From Lujinxingia vulgaris (GTDB taxonomy: Bacteria; Myxococcota_A; Bradymonadia; Bradymonadales; Bradymonadaceae), in the NCBI RefSeq assembly GCF_007997005.1, contig NZ_VOSL01000006.1, positions 61,642 to 125,641 of the forward strand: a stretch of 64,000 nt of DNA. The letters are read 5' to 3'. This document shows positions 16,547-25,227 of this stretch, piece after piece (positions within the stretch are counted from its first letter, which is position 1; every line of letters starts with the position of its first letter). The notes under the pieces are model-generated. The model saw nothing but the letters and a program-made list of their open reading frames with translations, did not search any database and was not told the origin of the DNA. A program made the translations under genes and the position numbers.

Positions 16547-16580
16547 CAAGTTTAACAGCTGTTAAGAGTGCGGAATGCGC

Positions 16581-19500
16581 TCAGGGGATGGTGAGGGTCT
16601 CCGCGGGAACCTCGACGGTGACGCTGGTGCCGATGTCGACCGTGGCGCGGTAGGTGAGCTTGCTCGGGTCGACGTCGGCGTCGGTAACGCTGGCGGCGTT
16701 TGCGGCTCCGAAGGTCTCCCAGACGACGGGATCGGAGGACAGGTCGGCGCGCTCCCAGGTGAAGGTGAGGGAGGTTGCGGGGCGGAAGCCCGTGGCGTCG
16801 GCCGAGGCGGTCGCGTCGATGCCGCTCTCACCGCGGGCGATGATGCGGACGGTGATGGGCGCACCGTCGACGGGGGTGCCGTCGGTGATGGTGAGCGCCA
16901 TGTCGTTGTTCCCGCTGTCGTAGGTGCCGTCAATCTGGTCGAAGGTGTAGTCGGGGGCGTTGGCCGCCAGCGCGGCCGACCCGGCGGAGGGCACGGTCGA
17001 GAGCACGGAGTCATCGCTGGCGTCGAGGATGTCGTAGCCGGTGATCGCGGGCGCCGCGCGCGAGCCGCTGGCGGGGTTGGAGACCTCGGAGGTGCCGGCG
17101 GCGCTGAGGGCGAAGATGGTGTAGCTGGCGCTGTCACCGGGGAGGGTGTTGGGGGCGCTCCAGCTGAGGTCAACCTGATCGGGGTTGGAGTTCGAGGCGC
17201 TCAGGTCCGAGACGGCTTCGATAGCGCCGGCGTCGGCGGTGGTGTCGGCGTAGGTGGTGACCAGGCCGACGGTGCCAATGGAGACCTCGTCGCGGAAGAT
17301 CTCGTAGCCGGTGACTTCGGGGGCGGCGCGCGAGCCGGTGGTCTCATTGGACGGAGCCGAGGGGCCGACGTTGCTTAAGGCGCGGACGGTGTAGGCGTAA
17401 GATGTTCCCGCGGAGCCTGCAGCAGCGCTCCAGCTCAGGTCGACCTGGGCGGCGTTGGTGGTGGAGGCCAGAAGATCGATGGGAGCGCCGATCGAGCCCG
17501 CGTCGGCGGAGGTGTCGGCGTAGGTCAGCACGTCGCCGAGGGTGTCGATGGAGGTGCCGTTGCGGAAGATCTCGTAGCCGGTGATGGCGGGCGCAGCGCG
17601 CGAGCCGGTGGCGGCGTTGCTGTCGGCGCTCTCGCCAGAGACGTTGAAGGCGCGCACGGTGTAGGAGGCGCTGTCTCCGGCCGAGGCCGAGGCGGCGCTC
17701 CAGGAGAGGTCAACCTGGTCGGCGTTGGTGGTGGAGGCGGTGAGGCCGCTCGGAGCACTGAGGGTGCCTTCCTCAGCGGTGGTGTCGTTGTAGGAGGTCT
17801 GTCCGGCGTCGGTGATCTCGGCGATCTCGGTGCCGTCACGGTAAACGCGGTAGCCGTCGGCGCCGCTGACGGCGCTCCAGCTCAGCGCGACGAGGTCGGC
17901 GTCGTTGGTCGAGGCACTCAGGTTGGTCGGCGGCGTGGGGATGGCCGGGTCGGTGGTGAAGGATTGCTCGCCAGAGTACGAGGTGCCGGTGGCGTTGACG
18001 ATGAACGCGCGCACGAAATAGGTGGTCGCCGGATCAAGGTCGGAGAAGATTTCGGCGAACGTGCCGGTGGCGGTGGGAGCCCCACGCAAGGCGCATTCGG
18101 TAGCGCCGGCGGCCGGGAAGCTCACGCCAGCCTGGGGGCTGATGCAGATGCCGTGCTCGGTGGCGGCCGGATCGCCCAGACCGGTGATGTTGGCGCTGAT
18201 GGTGGCGGCGCTGATGCCCACGTCGGTGATGTCGACCAGGGCGACCTGGGCGCCGAAGGCGCGGTAACCGGCCTGCCCCGCGGTGGTGACCGAGGGGGCG
18301 CCCTGGGCGCTCAGCACCACCCGGTAGAAGCGCGTCTCACCGGTGGCCGGGGCGTCGAAGTCGCTGTAGGTAGCCGCGGTGGCCCCGCTGATGTCCTGGT
18401 AGTCGCTTTCCTGATCGACATCCGAGGTGGTGCGCTGCCACTGGTAGCTGAGCTCGCCGGCGCCGCGGAATCCGGAGACCTGGGGGCTGGGAGCGCCGGT
18501 GGTGGCGTCGGCCAGGGCGCGCACGCGGTACTGGCGCGGTTGGCCGTCTTCGGTGGTGCTGCCGCTGATGCTCAGCTCAACGCGGTCGGCGAACTCGCCA
18601 GCGCTCACCGTGGTGGTGCCGGCGGTGATGGCACCTTCGGGGGCGTCTTCGTCGAGGTACTCGGTGACAAGGCCCACGTCGATCCAGGCCCCGTCGTCGA
18701 TTTGAACTTCGTAGGAGGTCGGCGTCGGCGCGGGTAGCTGCGCGGTGACGGCCTCCGAGGGATTGCTGTCGGCGTCGGGGTAGGACGCGATGACTTCGTA
18801 GCTGAGCTCGTCGCTGGCGCTGCCTGCGGCTGCCGACCAGGTCAGGCGCACGCCCCCGGTTTCGGTGCCCTGGGTGGCACTGAGATCTTCGTAGCCGGAG
18901 AGGGTGCCCGCCGGCGCGTCTTCGTCGGCGTAAGTGGTCTCGCTGACCACGGCGATGGAGGTGCCATCGCGCAGAACCTCATACTCGACGATGCCGTCGG
19001 ATTCATCCCAGGTCAGGGTGATGACGTCGCCCTCGACCGTCGCCGCAACGTTGGCGGGCGAGGGAGCCAGGGTGATGAACGCGAGCGTGTTGCCGTAGCC
19101 GGAGTCGGCGTCGCCATCGATGAAGTAGGTGGCGACGTTGTAGCTGGTGCCCGGGTTGAGCCCCTCGACAGGCAACGTGAAGGTGCCGGGAGCTTCGAGC
19201 ACGGTCTCAATGGCCATGCAGTCGGCGTTGTCCAGCGTGGGGTTGGCCTCGGTGGAGGACCAGCAAAAGCCCAGCTCGCTGAGGCCCTCGACAGGGATTT
19301 CGGCCAGCTCGCCATTGAGCTGTGCGCCGTCGGCGGTGATGTCGGTGGGCGTCGTGGTGATGACGTCGGTCTCGGGGCAGGGGGTCTCGCCAGAGCAGAC
19401 GAGCTCGGCACCCTCGCACTGGTACTGGTCCAGGTTGCAGGGGCCGCAGGGATCGCCCGGGGCGTTCTCCAACTCCTGGATGCCGCCGCAGACGTTCAGC

Positions 19501-19691
19501 TCGGCGTCAGGGCCGACATCGGGAAGTTCGGTGCGCAGCACGCACACGCCGGCCTGACAGGCTTCATCGGGGAAGCAGTCCTGGTCGCTCTCGCAGACCT
19601 GGTCGTTGAACTGGGGCTCACAGCCGAACAGGCTCGCCGCCGCACTCAGAGTGAGCGCGGTGCGCGCGAAGAGGGAGAAGCGTGGGGTCAT
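16581..19691 (-). CDS. Large lipoprotein with Cys-rich head and tandem fibronectin-III-like repeats
   Basis: A 1036-residue surface or periplasmic lipoprotein. The signal sequence ends in a lipobox-like LFGC (Cys24). Residues ~30-110 are Cys-rich, with the motif SDQDCFPDEACQAGVCV typical of myxobacterial and bradymonad exported proteins, then CGPCNLDQYQC. The remainder is a string of beta-sandwich modules with the fibronectin-III pattern 'L-x-A-S-x-x-x-x-D-x-V-x-L-S-W-S-A' and 'Y-x-V-R-A'. At least four near-identical modules of about 90 residues lie between 16980 and 17860. The ATG at 19691 has AGGAG eight bases upstream and is preferred over the start at 19724. No enzymatic domain is visible; adhesion or a scaffold is a guess. 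Confidence 0.82.
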   Translation of the reverse strand: MTPRFSLFARTALTLSAAASLFGCEPQFNDQVCESDQDCFPDEACQAGVCVLRTELPDVGPDAELNVCGGIQELENAPGDPCGPCNLDQYQCEGAELVCSGETPCPETDVITTTPTDITADGAQLNGELAEIPVEGLSELGFCWSSTEANPTLDNADCMAIETVLEAPGTFTLPVEGLNPGTSYNVATYFIDGDADSGYGNTLAFITLAPSPANVAATVEGDVITLTWDESDGIVEYEVLRDGTSIAVVSETTYADEDAPAGTLSGYEDLSATQGTETGGVRLTWSAAAGSASDELSYEVIASYPDADSNPSEAVTAQLPAPTPTSYEVQIDDGAWIDVGLVTEYLDEDAPEGAITAGTTTVSAGEFADRVELSISGSTTEDGQPRQYRVRALADATTGAPSPQVSGFRGAGELSYQWQRTTSDVDQESDYQDISGATAATYSDFDAPATGETRFYRVVLSAQGAPSVTTAGQAGYRAFGAQVALVDITDVGISAATISANITGLGDPAATEHGICISPQAGVSFPAAGATECALRGAPTATGTFAEIFSDLDPATTYFVRAFIVNATGTSYSGEQSFTTDPAIPTPPTNLSASTNDADLVALSWSAVSGADGYRVYRDGTEIAEITDAGQTSYNDTTAEEGTLSAPSGLTASTTNADQVDLSWSAASASAGDSASYTVRAFNVSGESADSNAATGSRAAPAITGYEIFRNGTSIDTLGDVLTYADTSADAGSIGAPIDLLASTTNAAQVDLSWSAAAGSAGTSYAYTVRALSNVGPSAPSNETTGSRAAPEVTGYEIFRDEVSIGTVGLVTTYADTTADAGAIEAVSDLSASNSNPDQVDLSWSAPNTLPGDSASYTIFALSAAGTSEVSNPASGSRAAPAITGYDILDASDDSVLSTVPSAGSAALAANAPDYTFDQIDGTYDSGNNDMALTITDGTPVDGAPITVRIIARGESGIDATASADATGFRPATSLTFTWERADLSSDPVVWETFGAANAASVTDADVDPSKLTYRATVDIGTSVTVEVPAETLTIP
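16980..17860 (-). repeat. Tandem ~270-bp coding repeats (fibronectin-like modules)
   Basis: Within the lipoprotein gene, units beginning GYRVYRDGT (~17850), GYEIFRNGTSI (~17580), GYEIFRDEVSI (~17310) and GYDILDASDD (~17040) recur every 267-270 bases. Each continues with 'TYADT.A.AG.I.AP', 'L.AST.NA.QVDLSWSA' and 'GSRAAP.ITGY'. DNA identity between units is high by eye, which suggests recent duplication and possible copy-number variation. Confidence 0.75.
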
Positions 19692-19976
19692 TGCGAAGTC
19701 TCCTGCCGAAAATTTTGGCGTCACGCCCGGACGTCGGGACGTGGATCACTACGGGTTATCACCATCGCCGAGCAGCCTAATACAAATAGAAACGAGTGTC
19801 GACGCGCGGGGGCTGCACGCGCGATGCGGCGTTGAATGCCCGCCGAATGTGCGCACTCTTGGTGGCGGATGTCTTTGTATGGATGAGATGACAGTAACGC
19901 GAGTGACTATGGATGTGGTGATGAAGGATGGCGTGCGCGCGCCTGTGCGCGGAGTTGCAGCTGGCGAGGTGTGGGG

Positions 19977-21638
19977 ATGATGGAGCCCGGGTTTATGGAA
20001 AATCTGGGGTGGATCATTTGCGCCTCGACCCTGGTGGTGTTGCTGGCCGATCGTCTGAGGGTGCCCTCGATCGTGGCGTATATTGTGGCGGGGCTTTTGC
20101 TGGGGCCGATCTTCGGGCTGCTCGAGGTCACGCACGCCGTGGAGTTGATCGGTGAGGTGGGTATTGCGCTCTTGCTCTTTGTGGTGGGGCTTGAGCTGAG
20201 CCTGGAGAAGATCCGGGACGTCGGAAAGGTCGCAGCCGTGGCGGGCCTGACGCAGGTGGGGCTCTCGGCGGCCGGCGGGTTCGGGATCAGCTATGCGTTG
20301 GGCTACGAGCCGATGCAGGCGCTGCTGCTGGGCATCGCCGTGACGTTCAGCAGCACCGTGGTGGTGGTTAAGCTCGTCGATCAGAAGGGGGAGCTCGACG
20401 CGCTCTACGGGCGCATCGCGGTGGGCATCTTGTTGGTGCAAGACATCGTCGTTGTGCTCGCGCTCACCGTGCTCGCCGGGGTCGCCGAGGGGGGCACCGA
20501 TGTGGGGGTCAAGGCGCTGCTCTCGAGCGTGGGTTTTGCGCTGGGGGGGACGGCGGTGTTGATGGTCGCGGCGCTGGCGGCCTCGCGCTGGGTGCTACCG
20601 CGGCCGATGGCCTGGGCGGCGCGCTCAGCCGAGACGCTCTTTATGTGGAGTCTGGGGTGGTTTTTTGTGTTCGTGCTCGTGAGCTACGTGCTCGATTTGA
20701 GCCTGGAGATCGGAGCGTTTCTGGCGGGGCTGAGTCTGGCGCAGCTGCCCTACAGCGAGGAGCTGAAGCGGCGCGTTCACCCCCTGATGAGCTTCTTTGT
20801 GGCGATCTTTTTCGTGACGCTGGGGCTGCAGGTCGATCTGGGCTCGGCCCGCCAGGGGCTGGGGGTGGCGTTGGTGCTCTCGGCGTTTGTGATGGTGGGC
20901 AAGTTCGTGATGTTCATGGTGAGCGTGGGGCGCAGCGGTTATGGCGAGCGGACGGCGTTTCAAACGGCGGTGTCGCTGGCGCAGATCAGCGAGTTTGGAT
21001 TTATCTTTGCGTCGATGGCGCTCTCCGCGCAGCTGATCGGCGAAGAGGTGCTCTCGATTGTGGCGGTGGTGGGGCTGACGACGATTGCGCTCTCATCGAT
21101 GCTCATTCAGTACAGCGATCCGCTCTATCGCTGGGTTGAGAAGAAGGGGGCGCTGAAGATGTTCGGTGCGTCGGGCAACCCGGAGGAGGCGAAGCGGGAA
21201 GAAGGAGCGCGCGACCACGTGATCATCGTGGGGATGAACCCCCTGGGGCGAGAGCTTGTGCGCTATTTTGAGAGTTGTGGGGAGCAGGTGGTGGCGATCG
21301 ATACGGATGTCGCCAAGCTGAGCGATCTTCCCGCGGAGACGATCCTGGGCAATGTGGAGCACGGCTCGGTGCTTGAGGAGGCGGGGCTTGAGCATGCGCG
21401 GGCGATCATCAGCGCGTTGCATATTGATGACACCAACCGGGTGGTGGCGCTGAAGGCCCGGCGTGCGGGTGTGCCGGTGGCGATTCACGCGTTTGATGGC
21501 GCGATCATCTCGGAGCTTGAAGAGCTGGGGGTGGATTACCTGATCACGCCGCGAGCCGATGCGGTCGAGCAGGAGTGGGAGCGCCTCAAGGCGTCGTTGT
21601 TGGAAAACGGAAAGGGCCAGGAGTCTGGGAATGATTGA
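19977..21638 (+). CDS. CPA2-family cation:proton antiporter with RCK (TrkA-N) domain
   Basis: A 553-residue KefB/YbaL-like transporter. About 12 membrane helices span residues 10-385, with the CPA2 core 'AVTFSSTVVVVKLVDQKGEL' and the conserved Gln-Asp in 'ILLVQDIVVVLAL'. A cytosolic RCK_N Rossmann domain follows, opening with VIIVGMNPLGRELV and containing a 'GNVEHGSVLEEAGLEHARAIISAL' core, which in relatives binds NAD(H) or a nucleotide to gate ion flux. The ion is probably K+ or Na+ exchanged for H+. Two adjacent ATGs (19977, 19980) follow GAGGTGTGGGG; I chose the first. It overlaps the next antiporter gene by 8 bases. Confidence 0.92.
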   Translation: MMEPGFMENLGWIICASTLVVLLADRLRVPSIVAYIVAGLLLGPIFGLLEVTHAVELIGEVGIALLLFVVGLELSLEKIRDVGKVAAVAGLTQVGLSAAGGFGISYALGYEPMQALLLGIAVTFSSTVVVVKLVDQKGELDALYGRIAVGILLVQDIVVVLALTVLAGVAEGGTDVGVKALLSSVGFALGGTAVLMVAALAASRWVLPRPMAWAARSAETLFMWSLGWFFVFVLVSYVLDLSLEIGAFLAGLSLAQLPYSEELKRRVHPLMSFFVAIFFVTLGLQVDLGSARQGLGVALVLSAFVMVGKFVMFMVSVGRSGYGERTAFQTAVSLAQISEFGFIFASMALSAQLIGEEVLSIVAVVGLTTIALSSMLIQYSDPLYRWVEKKGALKMFGASGNPEEAKREEGARDHVIIVGMNPLGRELVRYFESCGEQVVAIDTDVAKLSDLPAETILGNVEHGSVLEEAGLEHARAIISALHIDDTNRVVALKARRAGVPVAIHAFDGAIISELEELGVDYLITPRADAVEQEWERLKASLLENGKGQESGND

Positions 21639-23196
21639 GGTCGCGGTCATTGTGTTTGGAGCGGCGGTGGCCTTCGGGCTGGGGCGCTGGCTGCGCATCC
21701 CGGCGATGCCGCTGTTGATCGTGGCCGGGTTGCTCTTCTCGCTCACCGGCCTGCTCGACGACCGCGAGGTCGTCGGTGCGATGCTGGAGATGGGGTTGAC
21801 CTTTCTGGTGTTCACCGCGGGGCTGGAGATGGCCCCCTCGCGGGTGCGCGAGCAGGTGGGGGCGGTGTGGCGCGTGGGGCTGACGCAGTTTGCGTTGCTC
21901 GGGGGCCTGGCCATGGTGGTGTTGTGGGTGGGGGGCCAGAGCGTGGAGGAGTCGCTCTATGTGGCGTTGGCGGTCGCGGCGAGCTCGACGCTGGTGGTGG
22001 TGCGTTTGCTGCGCCAGCGGCGCCAGATCTTTGAGCCCCTGGGCCGGATGATCCTCGGAGTGCTCCTGCTGCAGGATGTGCTGATCATTCTGGGGCTTGT
22101 GGTGGTCTCGGGGTTGCCCCAGGGGCCGGCGGTAGTGGCGCAGCGGGTGGGGGGAGGCGCGCTGTTGATGGGACTCTCGGCGTTGCTCTACTGGCAGGTG
22201 CTGCCCCGGGTGATCGATCGGTATGAAGACGACGATGAGATCGGTCTGCTGGTGGTCGTCGCCACGCTCTTTGCGATGCTGGGGCTGGCATCGCTGGTGG
22301 AGGTGCCGATTATTGTCGGTGCTTTTGCTGCCGGGTTGGCGCTCTCTTCGTTTCCCACCAATGCGTTGGTGCGGGGGTTGATCGGACCCCTGATCGACTT
22401 CTTTATGGCGCTCTTCTTTGTGGCGTTGGGGGCGTTTCTGGTGGTGCCCTCGCTGGATGAGTTGCGGATCGGGTTGGGGTTGATCGTCTTGCTGTGGGTG
22501 GTGACGCCGGTGGTGGTGGTGTTTGTGGCGGAGCGCGCCGGGTTTACAACGCGCGGAGCGGTCGAGGCGGGGCTTTTGCTCGCGCAAACCAGTGAGTTTT
22601 CGCTGGTGGTAGCGCTGCAGGGGGTAGCCAGCGGTCAGCTCAGTGAGGGGACGTTGACGATCATTACGCTGGTCACCGTGGTGACCATCGGGCTGACGCC
22701 CTGGATCTCCGCTCGCCGAATGGTGCTTCTTGGGATGCGGCTTCATCCGCGGCCCCGGGCTGTTGAGGGGGGCACCGATCTTGAAGATCACGTGGTGGTG
22801 ATCGGGCTGGGGGTGGCGGGTTCGATGTTGATGGAGAAGATCAAAAGGACGCAGATGCAGGCCGTGGGGCTGGACTATGACCCGGCGGAGGTCTCGCACC
22901 TGCGGGAGCGAGGCTATCAGGTGGTGTGGGGCGACGCTGATGATCCGCGAGCCCTGGAAGCGTTGAATCTCTCCCAGGCGCGCGCAGTGATGATCACCAC
23001 CGGCAGGCTCGCGCACGTGGAGCAGGTCGCCGAACGCGTGGCGAAGGGGACGCCGATCTGGGTCAACTTGATGGACGATTCCCAGGTGAGCGCGTGCGAG
23101 GCTGTGGGGGCTCATACAGTGAACTATTCGCGGGCCTCGAGCCGTCGGGTGATGGCGTGGTTTGAGAGTTTAGAGAGCGCGGAGACGACGTCGTAG
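21631..23196 (+). CDS. Second CPA2-family cation:proton antiporter with TrkA-N domain
   Basis: A 521-residue paralogue-type protein of the same superfamily but well diverged from its upstream neighbour. It has membrane helices over residues 1-365, the core 'VAASSTLVVVRLLRQRRQ', and 'GVLLLQDVLIILGLVV' with the conserved QD. A TrkA-N domain starts at DHVVVIGLGVAGSMLMEKI (a cleaner GxGxxG than in the first copy) and includes 'VVWGDADDPRALEALNLSQARAVMITT'. The ATG at 21631 has AGGAG upstream and overlaps the preceding stop (ATGATTGA), so translation is coupled. A 30-base gap precedes mrpE. It could act as a subunit partner of the first antiporter or independently. Confidence 0.9.
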   Translation: MIEVAVIVFGAAVAFGLGRWLRIPAMPLLIVAGLLFSLTGLLDDREVVGAMLEMGLTFLVFTAGLEMAPSRVREQVGAVWRVGLTQFALLGGLAMVVLWVGGQSVEESLYVALAVAASSTLVVVRLLRQRRQIFEPLGRMILGVLLLQDVLIILGLVVVSGLPQGPAVVAQRVGGGALLMGLSALLYWQVLPRVIDRYEDDDEIGLLVVVATLFAMLGLASLVEVPIIVGAFAAGLALSSFPTNALVRGLIGPLIDFFMALFFVALGAFLVVPSLDELRIGLGLIVLLWVVTPVVVVFVAERAGFTTRGAVEAGLLLAQTSEFSLVVALQGVASGQLSEGTLTIITLVTVVTIGLTPWISARRMVLLGMRLHPRPRAVEGGTDLEDHVVVIGLGVAGSMLMEKIKRTQMQAVGLDYDPAEVSHLRERGYQVVWGDADDPRALEALNLSQARAVMITTGRLAHVEQVAERVAKGTPIWVNLMDDSQVSACEAVGAHTVNYSRASSRRVMAWFESLESAETTS

Positions 23197-23226
23197 TGAT
23201 GGAGTGAGGGGCGCAAGGGGGAGGCG

Positions 23227-23706
23227 ATGGCGGTGGGCGTGTTCTGGCGCGTGGTGTTTTTTGCCGCGCTGTGGTGGATCTGGGCGGGGGACAAGCCGGC
23301 GTCCTGGTGGTTTGGGGCGCCGGCGGTGCTCAGCGCGGCGTTCATGGCAGCGCGGCGGGTTGGCGATGAGTCGCATCGGGTGCGTATGCGGGGGCTCGGT
23401 ATGTTTCTGATTTACTTTGTTCGGGCCTCCTTTCAGGGGGGCGTGGATGTGGCATGGAGAGCGATGAGCCCGCGCATGCGCCTGCGGCCGGGGTTCATTG
23501 AGTACCCGCTTCGCCTGGATGCCAGGAGGGCACCGGCGGTCTTCTTTGCCAACATCATCAGTCTGCTGCCGGGCACCCTCAGTGTGGAGTTGGGGGAGAC
23601 GTCGGTGATGGTTCACGCCATTGATCTGGAAGCGCCGGTGGAGGCGCAGCTGCAGGAGTTGGAGCGACGCATCGCGGCGATGTTTGTGGCCGGGGAGGGG
23701 GCATGA
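23227..23706 (+). CDS. mrpE: Mrp/Mnh antiporter subunit E
   Basis: A 159-residue MnhE/MrpE protein: two or three N-terminal membrane helices (VFWRVVFFAALWWIWAG, then IYFVRASFQGGVDVAWRA), followed by the family cytoplasmic domain with 'FANIISLLPGTLSVELGE..VMVHAID'. MrpE is an accessory subunit at the edge of the Mrp Na+(or Li+/K+)/H+ antiporter, and the equivalent of MbhA in archaeal membrane hydrogenases. GGGGGAGG lies just upstream of the ATG. It opens the Mrp-like block 30 bases after the second CPA2 gene and overlaps mrpF by ATGA, so it is translationally coupled. Confidence 0.93.
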   Translation: MAVGVFWRVVFFAALWWIWAGDKPASWWFGAPAVLSAAFMAARRVGDESHRVRMRGLGMFLIYFVRASFQGGVDVAWRAMSPRMRLRPGFIEYPLRLDARRAPAVFFANIISLLPGTLSVELGETSVMVHAIDLEAPVEAQLQELERRIAAMFVAGEGA

Positions 23707-23957
23707 TTGTGGTCGCGGCGCTCGTCCTGGGGAGTTTCTCGGCGGCGTTGATCCGCATCTGGCGAGGCCCCAGCGGGGCGGACCGGATGATGGGCGCGCA
23801 GCTGTTTGGCAGCTCGGGCGCGGCCACCGTGCTGGTGCTGGCAGCGATGCTGGAGGACTGGTCGCTGATCGATGTGGCGCTGGTGTTCGCGTCGCTGGCG
23901 GCGGTTACGGTGGTGGCGTTTGTCGAGCGGACGGAGCGGGCGTCGATGCCGCAGTGA
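23703..23957 (+). CDS. mrpF: Mrp/Mnh antiporter subunit F
   Basis: An 84-residue three-helix protein of the MnhF/MrpF/PhaF family. The signature is 'RIWRGPSGADRMMGAQLF' after the first helix, where R-x-x-x-G-P-x-x-x-D-R is conserved, followed by 'LIDVALVFASLAAVTVVAF'. Start ATG overlaps the mrpE stop by four bases (ATGA). Length is normal. It corresponds to MbhB in the archaeal Mbh nomenclature. Confidence 0.93.
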   Translation: MIVVAALVLGSFSAALIRIWRGPSGADRMMGAQLFGSSGAATVLVLAAMLEDWSLIDVALVFASLAAVTVVAFVERTERASMPQ

Positions 23958-23967
23958 GAGGAGGGAG

Positions 23968-24279
23968 ATGGAGGGGGTGAGGGAGGCGCTTGCCGTCGGA
24001 GTGATGGTGTTGGGGGCGCTCTTCTTTGTGGCGGGCTCGGTGGGGATGTTGCGCTTTCCGGATGTGTACACGCGCCTGCATGCCCTGACCAAGGCCGACA
24101 ACCTGGGGATGGGGCTGCTGGTGTTCGGGTTGAGCCTTCAGGCTCCGGGGTGGCAGCTGGTGCTTAAGCTGGTGTTGATCTGGATTTTTGTGATGATCGC
24201 CGGGGCGATCTCCTGCCATCTCGTGGCGCGGGAGGCCTACCGGCAGGGCGTAAAACCGGAGCAGGGGGGGGACCTGTGA
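23968..24279 (+). CDS. mrpG: Mrp/Mnh antiporter subunit G
   Basis: A 103-residue three-helix protein of the MnhG/MrpG/PhaG family. It contains the signature 'VGMLRFPDVYTRLHALTKADNLG', which is close to the family consensus. The frame opens 32 codons upstream in Arg/Trp-rich sequence antagonistic to mrpF. The ATG at 23968 is preceded by GAGGAGGGAG and is the real start, 10 bases after the mrpF stop. It corresponds to MbhC. Confidence 0.94.
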   Translation: MEGVREALAVGVMVLGALFFVAGSVGMLRFPDVYTRLHALTKADNLGMGLLVFGLSLQAPGWQLVLKLVLIWIFVMIAGAISCHLVAREAYRQGVKPEQGGDL

Positions 24280-24548
24280 TCGTCTTCGATGTGGTTCTGA
24301 TGGTGACCCTGTGGGTGTTGGCGGTCGGGGCGGTCTCGCAGGCGGACTTGTTCAAGTCGGTCGTGCTTTTCGTGACGATGGGGGTGGTGGTGGCGGTGGC
24401 CTGGGCGAGGCTGGGTGCGGCGGATCTGGCGATGGTCGAGGTGGCGGTGGGCGCGGGGATCACCGGGGCGCTCTTCTTAAACACGCTGGGGCATCTCGAG
24501 CAGAGACCGGGCGAGAGGGGGGAGGGTGAGGACACGTCACATCTTTGA
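24276..24548 (+). CDS. MbhD-like subunit (DUF4040; MrpA C-terminal domain as a separate gene)
   Basis: A 90-residue protein with three helices matching the MbhD/DUF4040 domain that is normally fused to the C-terminus of MrpA. The conserved stretch is 'DLFKSVVLFVTMGVVVAV' and 'AADLAMVEVAVGAGITGALF', with the acidic residue in the last membrane helix that lies on the ion path of Mrp/Mbh complexes. It starts at a GTG that overlaps the mrpG stop (GTGA) and overlaps the next gene by 23 bases. Here it stands alone, as in archaeal mbh operons, rather than as part of a long MrpA. Confidence 0.85.
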   Translation: MIVFDVVLMVTLWVLAVGAVSQADLFKSVVLFVTMGVVVAVAWARLGAADLAMVEVAVGAGITGALFLNTLGHLEQRPGERGEGEDTSHL

Positions 24549-25227
24549 GTACGGCGTCGCCCTGGCGAGCCTGGGGCTCGGGGGGCTGGTTGCGGCGGGG
24601 GCGCTGAGGCGCCGCTCTCTGGAGCCCGCTGCGGGGGATGTGGTGCAGGGGCTCCTGGAGCAAAGCGGCGTAAGCAGCGTGGTCACCGCGGTCCTGCTCA
24701 ACTTTCGGGCGTACGATACGATGCTGGAGGTTGTGGTGCTGGTGGTGGCGTTCTGGGGGGCGTGGTCGCTGCACCCCACGGAGGCGCGGGTGCACTGGCG
24801 GCCGTCCGACCCGATCTTGATGCGCACGGTAGGCGGGATGTTACCGGTGCTCTGGCTTCTGGGCATCTATCTGCTCTGGGCGGGAACGAGCCGGCCGGGA
24901 GGGGAGTTCGCCAGCGGCGCGGTGCTGGGAGCATGCGGAGTGCTCACGTTGCTGATCGGCGAGAGGGTTCCCGCCACGCAGTTTCGACCGGCCCGAAAGG
25001 TCGTGGTGGTCGTGGGGGTGGTGGTCTTTATGGTCGCCGGAGTGGCCGGCGCGCTGAGCGCTCAGGGGGGCAGCGAGGTCTGGAGCTATACGGCGGGCGA
25101 AGCGCGAGGGTGGATCCTGGCGATCGAGGTCGCGGGGGCGGCGACCATCGCGTTTGTGCTTCTGGGGCTTTTTTCCGGCGGGCGAGAAGGGCTGGACGTG
25201 GAGTCTGGCGGCGGGGAGGCGCCATGA
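24526..25227 (+). CDS. mrpB: MbhE-MnhB fusion subunit (MrpB-like)
   Basis: A 233-residue membrane protein with two parts. Residues 1-85 match the last domain of MrpA (MbhE-like): 'GVSSVVTAVLLNFRAYDTMLEVVVLVVAFWG', whose N-F-R-x-x-D-T core is diagnostic. Residues 95-225 are the MnhB domain, with 'LWAGTSRPGGEFASGAVLGACGVL' carrying the P-G-G-x-F-x-x-G-A signature. Standard MrpB is about 140 residues, so the extra N-terminus accounts for the MrpA C-terminal piece missing elsewhere. It starts at GTG inside the end of the MbhD-like gene (23-base overlap) and overlaps mrpC by ATGA. Confidence 0.85.
   Translation: MRTRHIFEYGVALASLGLGGLVAAGALRRRSLEPAAGDVVQGLLEQSGVSSVVTAVLLNFRAYDTMLEVVVLVVAFWGAWSLHPTEARVHWRPSDPILMRTVGGMLPVLWLLGIYLLWAGTSRPGGEFASGAVLGACGVLTLLIGERVPATQFRPARKVVVVVGVVVFMVAGVAGALSAQGGSEVWSYTAGEARGWILAIEVAGAATIAFVLLGLFSGGREGLDVESGGGEAP

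Larger units (their letters stand above)
16226..16580. other. Intergenic region upstream of the response regulator
   Basis: This 355-base stretch separates the response regulator from the stop codon of the large lipoprotein gene, both read on the minus strand. It contains the terminator at 16512-16546, an AT-richer segment (16465-16490) that could hold the regulator's promoter, and a short leader-like frame (16361-16393). No longer gene is supported on either strand. Confidence 0.5.
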
